Assembly: GCA_002774315.1 (NCBI GenBank)
Contig: PEYP01000080.1
Coordinates: 1-5,582, forward strand
Direction: 5' to 3'
Length of the DNA stretch: 5,582 bases
DNA from: Candidatus Stahliibacteriota bacterium CG08_land_8_20_14_0_20_40_26
Lineage (GTDB): Bacteria; Hydrothermota; UBA3073
The position numbers were made by a program, and so were the translations under genes. Positions 1-5,211 of the stretch are shown here, in pieces. Numbering within the stretch: the first letter of the stretch is position 1; every line of letters starts with the position of its first letter. The notes under the pieces are model-generated. The model searched no databases. It was not told where the DNA came from and worked only from the letters and a program-made list of their open reading frames with translations.

Positions 1-282
1 GCGAAATTTCACGCCCTTACAGCGCAGTACTTTGGTATGAAATTTGCCTACCTTGAGGCGGGAAGCGGTGCAGAAGTCCCTGTGCCTGACGAGATGATAA
101 GCAGTGTAAAATCATATATAGACATACCTATTATAGTCGGTGGAGGATTAAAAAGTGTATCGCTTGCAAAAGAGAAGGTAGAAGCAGGGGCGGACTTCGT
201 CGTCATAGGAAATGCGTTTGAAGGAGAAATGAAGATAGAGGCGATGGTAGCGGAGTTTGCAAGAAATATACATTTAAGGTGA
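1..282 (+). CDS. Geranylgeranylglyceryl / heptaprenylglyceryl phosphate synthase family protein (3' part)
   Basis: This is the last 93 codons of a gene whose start lies before the window; the frame is open from base 1 and ends at TGA 280-282. The family transfers a polyprenyl group from its diphosphate to sn-glycerol-1-phosphate, making an ether-lipid precursor, in a TIM-barrel fold. The visible part carries the three C-terminal phosphate-binding signatures in order: YLEAGSGA (residues 17-24 of the fragment), IPIIVGGGLKS (42-52) and GADFVVIGNAFE (63-74). YLEAGSGA together with the GGG loop is specific enough to exclude other TIM barrels such as HisF or ThiE. The archaeal enzyme uses geranylgeranyl diphosphate and the Bacillus enzyme PcrB uses heptaprenyl diphosphate; chain length cannot be decided because the N-terminal half is missing. 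The next gene follows after 53 bp on the same strand, so co-transcription is plausible. Confidence 0.88.
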   Translation, partial: AKFHALTAQYFGMKFAYLEAGSGAEVPVPDEMISSVKSYIDIPIIVGGGLKSVSLAKEKVEAGADFVVIGNAFEGEMKIEAMVAEFARNIHLR

Positions 283-335
283 TTTAGGGAGTCTTTTGGG
301 GGGACAAGAACCTCACTTGTGAAGATAATAGACCA

Positions 336-1034
336 ATGAAACCACTTATCGGTTTAACCACAGGCATAACTGCGTCAAGATACTATACAATAAGCCACTA
401 TATTACAGCAATAATGGAATCCGGTGGTATACCTCTTCTTCTGCCATCCGTTGATGTAAACGGTGAGGGCAATATAATTCTCGCCTCACATATGCTTTCG
501 AGAATTGACGGGGTCTTATTCACCGGTGGTGGGGATATAGATCCTTTATTTTATGGGGAGCACAGAATGGCGTCGCTCTCCAGGGTGTACAGGAAGAGAG
601 ATGGGTTTGAACTGGCGCTGGCGAAGGTTGCTGTGAAAGAGGGACTGCCCGTGCTCGGAATTTGCAGGGGATGCCAGGTTTTGAATGTTATGGGCGGGGG
701 CACACTTAAACAGCATGTAGACTCACACTGGCAGGAACTTCCAGAAGAAAGAGCCGTACACTGTATAAAGATAGAAAAGGGCACAAAATTATTCGATATT
801 ATGAAAGAGGAAGAGGTAATGGTCAACAGTTTTCATCGTCAGGCAATAAAGGAACTCGCATTTGGATTTATCATATCTGCCTATGCAGATGATGGGATAG
901 TTGAGGGCATAGAGAGCACAAAACATAAATTCATAATAGGAGTCCAATTTCATCCCGAGTATCTTTTTCAGGAGAATCTTGCAGTAAAACGCCTCTTTTC
1001 CTCATTTATACATGCCTGCAAAGGCATTCTATAA
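336..1034 (+). CDS. Class I glutamine amidotransferase-like hydrolase, peptidase C26 / PuuD-like
   Basis: The 232-residue protein spans a full single-domain class I glutamine amidotransferase fold of the peptidase C26 group, whose members include gamma-glutamyl-GABA hydrolase PuuD. It opens with MKPLIGLTTG, as family members do, which supports the ATG at 336; an in-frame stop at 285-287 limits any extension. Visible motifs are GVLFTGGGDIDPLFYGE (59-75), the nucleophile elbow LGICRGCQVLNVMGGG with Cys110, VNSFHRQA (163-170), and GVQFHPEY with His206 and Glu208 completing the triad. The enzyme is expected to be cytoplasmic and to cleave a gamma-glutamyl amide. The substrate is not given by sequence, and no putrescine-degradation genes are next to it, so the PuuD role itself is unproven. 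It sits between a prenylglyceryl phosphate synthase gene and rnhC, which starts one base after its stop. No strong ribosome-binding site is visible; GAAG at 321-324 is the best candidate. Confidence 0.88.
   Translation: MKPLIGLTTGITASRYYTISHYITAIMESGGIPLLLPSVDVNGEGNIILASHMLSRIDGVLFTGGGDIDPLFYGEHRMASLSRVYRKRDGFELALAKVAVKEGLPVLGICRGCQVLNVMGGGTLKQHVDSHWQELPEERAVHCIKIEKGTKLFDIMKEEEVMVNSFHRQAIKELAFGFIISAYADDGIVEGIESTKHKFIIGVQFHPEYLFQENLAVKRLFSSFIHACKGIL
1020..1024 (+). promoter_or_regulatory. Ribosome-binding site deciding the rnhC start
   Basis: AAAGG lies 11 bases before ATG 1036, inside the last codons of the hydrolase gene. The alternative in-frame ATG at 1012 is preceded only by a T-rich stretch with no purine-rich site. 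This supports starting rnhC at 1036, one base after the upstream stop, where translating ribosomes could re-initiate. Confidence 0.5.
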
Positions 1035-1035
1035 A

Positions 1036-1647
1036 ATGGACAGGATAGGAACCGACGAATCGGGTAAAGGGTCTTATTTTGGGCCACTCGTAGTGGCTGG
1101 CGTGAAGGTCAGTGAAGATGAAGAGAGGTTATTAACAGATCTTGATGTGCGAGATTCGAAAAAGGTAGCGGCATCGAACATCAAGGCATTAAGTGAGTCA
1201 ATAACTACAAACTGTGTCCATTCGATTGTTCTGATTACACCAAAGAGATACAACGAGTTATACTCGAGCATGAGGACTATCAATGGATTTCTTTTGTGGG
1301 CACATAAGACAGTAATAAAGAATATTCTGAAGGAGACTGAGTGCGAGTATGTTGTGATCGATGATTTTGGAAGTGCAAAACTCATAACTGCATCCTTTCC
1401 AAAAATTAAATTTGATATAAGAAAGGGAGCAGAGGATGATATTGCGGTTGCGGCAGCGAGTATAATCGCACGTGATAGATTTCTTACCTGGTTCACAAAG
1501 GCAGAGAGGGAATATGGTATCGCCCTGCCTATAGGTATAAATGATGATACTATCAGTTGCGGGAAGGTGCTTATAGAGAAATATGGCAGGGATGTGTTAA
1601 GAGAGGTAGCAAAACTTCACTTTAAAACCACAGATAAGATACTGTAA
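1036..1647 (+). CDS. rnhC: Ribonuclease HIII, catalytic domain only
   Basis: Cytoplasmic endonuclease that cuts the RNA strand of RNA:DNA hybrids. The 203-residue product starts straight into the catalytic signature MDRIGTDESGKG; the acidic pair is Asp7-Glu8. DSKK follows at 40-43, a further likely metal-ligand acid in VVIDDFG (Asp109), then KGAEDDIAVAAASIIAR (131-147) and the C-terminal AKLHFKTT tail. DESGKGxYFGP and AEDDIAVAAASIIAR point to the HIII rather than the HII branch. Family members are usually near 300 residues because a TBP-like substrate-binding domain precedes the catalytic domain. That domain is absent here: reading the same frame upstream meets a stop at 985-987. ATG 1012 would add eight residues but has no ribosome site. 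The gene begins one base after the hydrolase stop, so translation may be coupled. The end runs directly into repeats. Confidence 0.9.
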   Translation: MDRIGTDESGKGSYFGPLVVAGVKVSEDEERLLTDLDVRDSKKVAASNIKALSESITTNCVHSIVLITPKRYNELYSSMRTINGFLLWAHKTVIKNILKETECEYVVIDDFGSAKLITASFPKIKFDIRKGAEDDIAVAAASIIARDRFLTWFTKAEREYGIALPIGINDDTISCGKVLIEKYGRDVLREVAKLHFKTTDKIL

Positions 1648-1652
1648 ATAAA

Positions 1653-1682
1653 CCACAGATAAACACAGATGCACGCAGATAG
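1653..1682 (+). repeat. Tandem 10-bp CACAGAT repeat after rnhC
   Basis: Three imperfect 10-bp units follow in a row: CCACAGATAA, ACACAGATGC and ACGCAGATAG, starting five bases after the rnhC stop. This is the left end of the repeat-filled gap between rnhC and nrdD. Similar CCACAGAT units occur again in this gap at 1751-1774 and, inverted, at 1815-1832. I recognise this as an interspersed-repeat style of environmental bacterial genomes; a function is unknown. Confidence 0.65.
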
Positions 1683-1729
1683 TAGGCACGATTTCAAATC
1701 GTACCAGCACAAATTGAATTTGTGCCTAC
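1682..1729. repeat. Double-hairpin palindromic repeat (GTAGGCAC type)
   Basis: The outer arms GTAGGCAC (1682-1689) and GTGCCTAC (1722-1729) are perfect reverse complements. Inside lie two hairpins in tandem: arms 1686-1694 and 1696-1704 with one C:A mismatch (1687/1703), and arms 1707-1715 and 1717-1725 with nine perfect pairs. The sequence can therefore fold either as two hairpins on a short GTAG/CTAC stem or with the outer eight bases paired. A single-hairpin relative, sharing GTAGGCACGA, is at 4888-4910. No transposase gene is present, so it resembles a REP-like interspersed repeat. It could also serve as a processing or termination structure after rnhC, but no U-tract follows. Confidence 0.75.
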
Positions 1730-1750
1730 GACTATTCGAGGCAAATACAA

Positions 1751-1832
1751 GCCACAGATTGCACAGATTAACACAGAGAAAGAGATAATTTAAATAATTA
1801 TTCCGTGGTAAAAAATCCGTGTAATCCGTGGC
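1751..1832. repeat. Inverted CCACRGATT repeat pair with AT-rich core
   Basis: GCCACAGATTGCACAGATT (1751-1769) is mirrored by ATCCGTGTAATCCGTGGC (1815-1832), whose reverse complement is GCCACGGATTACACGGAT, so the two arms differ at only a few positions. Between them is an AT-rich core around 1786-1802 that could hold a promoter for nrdD, though I see no convincing -35/-10 pair. Together with the tandem and double-hairpin repeats it accounts for most of the 231-bp gap; no NrdR-box pair is visible. Confidence 0.6.
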
Positions 1833-1867
1833 AAATAAAAAGTAACTGATTTTAAAAATTTCAAGCC

Positions 1868-1873
1868 GGGGGG
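1868..1873 (+). promoter_or_regulatory. G-run in the ribosome-binding position of nrdD
   Basis: Six G residues end five bases before the nrdD ATG, flanked by AGCC and GGCT-like sequence that could pair as a very short stem. It sits where a Shine-Dalgarno site would be but is a poor match to AGGAGG, so its role as ribosome site is tentative. Confidence 0.3.
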
Positions 1874-1878
1874 CTATT

Positions 1879-3936
1879 ATGCTGGATTTTGTTAAAAAGA
1901 GAGACGGGTACATGGTGCCTTTTAATCCATTTCGCATACAGAACGCCATCTTGAAGGCAGCAAGCGCTACTGGCGAACAACTCGACGCAAAGGCGCTTAC
2001 GGATAGGGTTGTAGAAATACTTGAAAAGATGGAGCGGGTTCCCCATATAGAGGACATCCAAGATATAGTTGAGAAGGTTTTGATTGAGGATGGCAAGGCT
2101 GATACTGCCAAGGCATATATACTATATAGACAGAGACATGCGGAGTTAAGAAAGACGAAAAAGCTCCTTATGGATGTCAGCGATACTGTCAACGGTTATC
2201 TTACTGAGGACGACTGGAGGATGAAGGAAAATGCGAATGCGGACTATTCCCTTTCAGGACTTATGATGCACACGGCGGGTTCTATGATTGCAAGGTATAC
2301 ACTCGAGAACATATACATTTCGGAGATTGCAAAGGCACACACTGAAGGGGACTTTCATATACACGATCTTTCCATGGGTATTGCAGGATACTGTGCAGGA
2401 TGGTCACTACGGCAACTGCTTTATGAAGGATTCAATGGTGTGCCGAGAAAGGTAGAGGCATCTCCCCCGAAGCACCTTGAGACCGCTCTAGGACAGATGG
2501 TGAATTTTCTGGGAACGCTTCAGAACGAGTGGGCTGGTGCTATGGCTTTCAACTCATTTGATACATTTCTTGCTCCACTCGTAAGAAAGGAAAGGTTATC
2601 CTATGAGGATGTTTATCAAGCTGTCCAGACATTTGTATTCTCTGTAAATGTTGCTTCAAGATGGGGCGGACAGACCCCGTTTGTAAATCTCACATTTGAC
2701 TTTACAATTCCTGAGGATCTGAAGGATCAAAAGGTTACCATAGATGAGAAGTACTCATCAGGTTTCGGATACTACGGTGAGTTTCAGAAAGAGGCGGACA
2801 TGATAAACAAGGCATTCCTCGAGATTATGCTTAAAGGAGATAATAAGGGGAGGATATTTACCTTTCCTATACCTACATACAATCTTACCTCTGACTTTAA
2901 GTGGGATAGTGAGAACGCGCACATCCTATTCAAAGCAACATCCAAGTACGGGCTTCCATACTTTTCCAATTTTATTTCCTCGAATCTCAATCCATCCGAT
3001 GTGCGGAGCATGTGCTGCAGACTACGGCTAGATCTGAGAGAACTCAGAAGAAATGTTACAGGAGGGCTGTTCGGTTCAGGAGATTCAACCGGTTCTGTGG
3101 GTGTGGTGACCATAAATATGCCGAGGCTTGGTTACATGTCAAAGACTGAGGACGAATTCCTTGAAAGACTGTCATCTCTTATGGAACTCGCAAGGGATTC
3201 ACTTGAACTAAAGCGCAGAGTTGTTGAACAGAATATACGAAGAGGACTTTTGCCTTATACGAAGAGATACCTTGGCACACTTGCAAACCATTTCTCCACC
3301 ATAGGGCTTGTTGGAATGAACGAGGCCTGTCTGAATCTGTTTGGAGAGGATATAGGAAGCGAAAGAGGAACAGCCTTTGCAGAGAAGGTTCTCGATTTTA
3401 TGCTTCTGAAACTATTGGATTTTCAGGAGGAGACAGGGAATATATACAACCTTGAGGCAACACCAGCAGAGGGAACTGCCTATCGTCTCGCAAGGATAGA
3501 CAAACAGAAATTTCCCGATATAATCACGCAGGGAAAAGAGGCACCGTATTATACCAACTCTACAATGCTTCCCGTGGCCTATACAGACGATATATTCGAA
3601 GCGTTTATACTGCAAGAGGGTCTGCAGTCAAAATATACGGGTGGGACAGTCATACATGTATATCTCGGCGAAGAGATAGACGATGAGGACGCCTGCGCAA
3701 CTCTTGTGAAAAGAATCGCGGAGAACTTCAGAGTCCCATACTTTTCTATGACACCCACATTCTCTATATGTGAGGAACATGGATACATAAGAGGAGAGCA
3801 TTACACCTGTCCCATGTGTGGCAAGCAGACAGAAGTATATTCACGAGTAGTGGGCTACTATCGTCCTGTCCAAAACTGGAATAAAGGCAAGAAAGAAGAA
3901 TATAAACAAAGAAAGGTGTATGCCGTAGCACGATAA
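1879..3936 (+). CDS. nrdD: Anaerobic (class III) ribonucleoside-triphosphate reductase
   Basis: Reduces ribonucleoside triphosphates to dNTPs with a glycyl radical, in the cytoplasm under anoxia. The 685-residue protein has the expected full length. Residues about 3-92 form an ATP-cone allosteric domain (VKKRDGYMVPFN to AYILYRQRHAELR). The barrel follows, with GYCAGWSL (Cys172) and SMCCRLRLD (Cys379-Cys380) in the regions that hold the family's active-site cysteines, then GGLFGSGDSTGSVGVVTINMPR. The C-terminus has a zinc site, Cys631, His634, Cys644 and Cys647, and the radical motif SRVVGYYRPV with Gly659, 27th residue from the end. The overall wording, including CxxHGY and NWNKGK, resembles the Thermotoga/Firmicutes-type NrdD rather than the E. 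coli type. The start is fixed by the ATP-cone. It needs the radical-SAM activase NrdG, but the following gene is not nrdG and none is in the window. Repeats flank it on both sides, suggesting its own transcription unit. Confidence 0.97.
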   Translation: MLDFVKKRDGYMVPFNPFRIQNAILKAASATGEQLDAKALTDRVVEILEKMERVPHIEDIQDIVEKVLIEDGKADTAKAYILYRQRHAELRKTKKLLMDVSDTVNGYLTEDDWRMKENANADYSLSGLMMHTAGSMIARYTLENIYISEIAKAHTEGDFHIHDLSMGIAGYCAGWSLRQLLYEGFNGVPRKVEASPPKHLETALGQMVNFLGTLQNEWAGAMAFNSFDTFLAPLVRKERLSYEDVYQAVQTFVFSVNVASRWGGQTPFVNLTFDFTIPEDLKDQKVTIDEKYSSGFGYYGEFQKEADMINKAFLEIMLKGDNKGRIFTFPIPTYNLTSDFKWDSENAHILFKATSKYGLPYFSNFISSNLNPSDVRSMCCRLRLDLRELRRNVTGGLFGSGDSTGSVGVVTINMPRLGYMSKTEDEFLERLSSLMELARDSLELKRRVVEQNIRRGLLPYTKRYLGTLANHFSTIGLVGMNEACLNLFGEDIGSERGTAFAEKVLDFMLLKLLDFQEETGNIYNLEATPAEGTAYRLARIDKQKFPDIITQGKEAPYYTNSTMLPVAYTDDIFEAFILQEGLQSKYTGGTVIHVYLGEEIDDEDACATLVKRIAENFRVPYFSMTPTFSICEEHGYIRGEHYTCPMCGKQTEVYSRVVGYYRPVQNWNKGKKEEYKQRKVYAVAR

Positions 3937-3967
3937 GAGACAAAAATCTGAGTCATCAGCAGTCCTC

Positions 3968-4019
3968 TCTACCTGTCGGTAGACAGGAAGATGACCGTTC
4001 CTGTCTGTTGACAGGTAGA
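3968..4019 (+). repeat. Long palindrome: 22-bp stem or two nested hairpins
   Basis: Arms 3968-3989 and 3998-4019 pair along all 22 positions in + strand RNA, three as G-U wobbles in the middle, around an 8-base loop (3990-3997). Each arm also forms its own hairpin: CCTGTC-GGTA-GACAGG (3972-3987) and CCTGTC-TGTT-GACAGG (4000-4015). It begins 32 bases after the nrdD stop and could end or stabilise the nrdD transcript, but only a short T stretch (4020-4022) follows, so a classic intrinsic terminator is doubtful. The CCTGTC/GACAGG design is repeat-like, and an interspersed palindrome is the alternative. Confidence 0.75.
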
Positions 4020-4086
4020 TTTGTATATACATATTCCGTTGTTGCTCCCTATTTTTAAAAGGGATTGCAGATAGAAGTTCTGTCTT

Positions 4087-4797
4087 ATGCTTACTTATGC
4101 AATAGACCCTGGACCACCTATTGTTCTTGTCTGTCTTCAGGGATATATCCTGAAGGATTTTTTTGTGACAACCGAATTTGAGGAATTAAAAGACAGAATA
4201 GGCGAAGGAAGGGTTATAACCTGTACAAAGGGAAGAATAGCGAGATTTACCGCCCCTAAAGACCTCTTGAATGAAGAATTGAAGTATTACATAGAGCTCT
4301 CAGACACAAACATAGCAAGATTTCACAAAATGGCATATTCTCAAGAAATGGTAGATGTTATCGCAACTGTACAGGACAATGAGGATGTTGTAAACACACT
4401 TTCCCTGCTCCAAAAGATTGAAAGGAGCCCCGATTTTGTGGATGTTGACCTCAACGCCCTTCATAAGATATTTCAATTCTCTTATCCCGGAAGAGAACGA
4501 TACCTTCTCTGTGATATAAAAGAAAATGTCCTCAACCTCGCCTATGATGGGTACTATGGTGCATATATACCAGTTAAAGTCTCTGTGCAGGATGAACTCA
4601 AGAAGAGAGTTGCATATTTCAAGAATATCAAGGGGATTATGGTGACAGGGAAGGTTGAGAGGGTTCTCGGACTTGAAGAACAAACAGGAATATCCGTTGA
4701 GGTTATGCGTCCTTTAAGACGGATTTATCCACTCAATCCTGATGCAGTGCAAAAGAGTAATTATCTCTCAACTGCCTTAGGACTTGCAATAGGTTAG
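4087..4797 (+). CDS. Compact PilM-like (actin-fold) protein, tentative
   Basis: A 236-residue protein with no signal peptide or membrane segment. I do not recognise it outright, but its order of elements recalls the actin-like type IV pilus assembly protein PilM: an N-terminal YAIDPG strand-loop (4-9), VDVDLNAL (118-125), a second strand pair LLCDIKENVLNLAYDG (140-155), IMVTGKVERVLGLEEQTGISVEV (184-206) where PilM has a GG nucleotide loop, and the ending STALGLAIG, like the AIGLALR end of PilM. PilM is normally about 350 residues, so this is a compact or diverged relative, and the glycine pair is reduced to TGK. PilM binds ATP and PilN on the cytoplasmic side of the pilus machine; no pilN, pilO or pilQ is beside it. 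The ATG at 4087 is the first possible start, as an in-frame TAG lies at 4072-4074; the ribosome site is weak. The TAG stop lies inside the repeat that follows. Confidence 0.5.
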   Translation: MLTYAIDPGPPIVLVCLQGYILKDFFVTTEFEELKDRIGEGRVITCTKGRIARFTAPKDLLNEELKYYIELSDTNIARFHKMAYSQEMVDVIATVQDNEDVVNTLSLLQKIERSPDFVDVDLNALHKIFQFSYPGRERYLLCDIKENVLNLAYDGYYGAYIPVKVSVQDELKKRVAYFKNIKGIMVTGKVERVLGLEEQTGISVEVMRPLRRIYPLNPDAVQKSNYLSTALGLAIG

Positions 4798-4804
4798 GCA
4801 TTGG

Positions 4805-4844
4805 ATATTAAGTTATTGAGTAAATAAGTAATTAAGTAATTGAG
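4805..4844 (+). repeat. Tandem octamer tract (TAATTGAG type), left copy
   Basis: Five consecutive 8-bp units: ATATTAAG, TTATTGAG, TAAATAAG, TAATTAAG and TAATTGAG. The register is exact, with AG closing every unit, and AGTAATTAAGT is shared with the tract at 5081-5112. The same type in reverse orientation lies just before lipA. Function is unknown; such tracts can vary in copy number by replication slippage. Confidence 0.65.
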
Positions 4845-4889
4845 TTAAAGGTTGTAATAATTCTTCAGCATAGCCTGATAACATTTGTA

Positions 4890-4910
4890 GGCACGAATTC
4901 AATTCGTGCC
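4890..4910. repeat. Single-hairpin repeat, GGCACGAATT type
   Basis: GGCACGAATT (4890-4899) and AATTCGTGCC (4901-4910) are perfect arms around one base; a realistic RNA loop would open to five bases. With the preceding GTA it shares GTAGGCACGA with the double hairpin at 1682-1729, so the two are members of one repeat family placed in different gaps. Confidence 0.7.
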
Positions 4911-4973
4911 AAATATATTTGCACTTTAGAGAAAGTAAAAAAATAAGGCGATTACAAAGCAATAGACACCAAT

Positions 4974-5025
4974 TTGGAGTGCATCACCTTGGTGATGCAT
5001 GCAGTAGCAAGCTACTGCACTCCAA
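4974..5025. repeat. Perfect double-hairpin (three-way junction) repeat
   Basis: Every base outside the two loops pairs. The outer stem TTGGAG/CTCCAA (4974-4979 with 5020-5025) encloses hairpin one, TGCATCACC-TT-GGTGATGCA (4980-4999), and hairpin two, TGCAGTAGC-AA-GCTACTGCA (5000-5019), with no unpaired junction base. The outer arms can also be read ten bases long, TTGGAGTGCA/TGCACTCCAA. Directly after it, GCATCAC at 5026-5032 repeats part of the first hairpin arm. This is a REP-like or cruciform-forming interspersed repeat; an RNA role is possible but unsupported. Confidence 0.8.
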
Positions 5026-5053
5026 GCATCACTAACAGAAGCTGTGTTGCGTG

Positions 5054-5077
5054 GTGTCGGGAGTTATCTCCTGACGC
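5054..5077 (+). repeat. Hairpin GTGTCGGGAG / CTCCTGACGC
   Basis: A 10-bp stem with a TTAT loop (5064-5067). Two pairs are G-U wobbles in + strand RNA (5059/5072 and 5055/5076), so the fold is better in the + strand transcript. A competing pairing uses TGCGT (5048-5052) with ACGCA (5074-5078). No U-tract follows, so it is not a clear terminator. Confidence 0.5.
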
Positions 5078-5080
5078 AGG

Positions 5081-5112
5081 TTATTGGGTAATTGAGTAAT
5101 TAAGTTATTATA
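5081..5112 (+). repeat. Tandem octamer tract (TAATTGAG type), middle copy
   Basis: TTATTGGG, TAATTGAG and TAATTAAG, then a degenerate TTATTATA, in the same orientation and register as the tract at 4805-4844. Confidence 0.6.
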
Positions 5113-5167
5113 TTCAACAATCACACCACAAAGCCAAGATAACGGAATAACCAAATATCTTAATTGA

Positions 5168-5208
5168 CTAATTACCTAATGACCCAATGACTAATGACCA
5201 ATGCCTAA
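5168..5208 (-). repeat. Inverted 7-8 bp repeat tract abutting lipA
   Basis: Units CTAATTAC, CTAATGAC, CCAATGA, CTAATGA and CCAATGC read as GTAATTAG/GTCATTAG-type units on the - strand, mirroring the tract after 4794. The tract occupies the place where the lipA ribosome site and leader would be expected, and includes the in-frame TAA (5206-5208) that fixes the lipA start. Confidence 0.6.
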
Positions 5209-5211
5209 ATT

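Larger units (their letters stand above)
4794..5208. repeat. Composite repeat segment with 11-bp inverted ends filling the gap before lipA
   Basis: The ends TTAGGCATTGG (4794-4804) and CCAATGCCTAA (5198-5208) are perfect reverse complements, and both continue inward as related AT-rich 7-8 bp units in opposite orientation. Between them are a simple hairpin (4890-4910), a double hairpin (4974-5025), a wobble hairpin (5054-5077), a second octamer tract (5081-5112) and a CACACCACAAAGCC stretch (5122-5135). I see no gene in this 414-bp gap. The left end contains the TAG stop of the PilM-like gene and the right end stops three bases before the lipA ATG. It could be a MITE-like unit or a pile-up of independent repeats; no transposase or clear target duplication is seen. 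Confidence 0.5.

Noticed and set aside
551..826. 91-codon - strand frame inside the C26 hydrolase gene
   Set aside because: Serine-rich low-complexity translation opposite a gene with all catalytic motifs; a shadow frame.
1012..1035. Earlier ATG start for rnhC at 1012
   Set aside because: It lacks a ribosome site and would overlap the hydrolase gene by 23 bases; ATG 1036 has AAAGG upstream and starts right at the conserved motif.
1074..1496. 140-codon - strand frame inside rnhC
   Set aside because: Antisense shadow of the ribonuclease HIII catalytic domain with no recognisable family motif.
1653..1832. Possible CRISPR array in the repeats before nrdD
   Set aside because: Units are short, degenerate and irregularly spaced or directly tandem, with no equal-length spacers and no cas genes.
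1648..1878. NrdR boxes upstream of nrdD
   Set aside because: I looked for paired ACACWATATATWGTGT-like sites and found none; the gap is explained by repeats.
1617..2192. 191-codon open frame on the - strand, antisense to the start of nrdD and across the repeat gap
   Set aside because: It overlaps the strongly supported ATP-cone coding region, and its distal half is just the translation of the CCACAGATT repeats (CVNLCNLWL-like peptides), a common source of spurious gene calls.
3968..4025. Intrinsic terminator of nrdD
   Set aside because: The stem is strong but only a short T stretch follows before mixed sequence, so I list it as a palindrome with a possible, unproven end-of-transcript role.
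3841..4032. 63-codon - strand frame covering the nrdD end and the long palindrome
   Set aside because: No motif, overlaps the glycyl-radical region of nrdD, and partly translates the palindrome.
4047..4063. CCCT...AGGG hairpin before the PilM-like gene
   Set aside because: Only four outer pairs, then an A:A mismatch and AT pairs; too weak to annotate.
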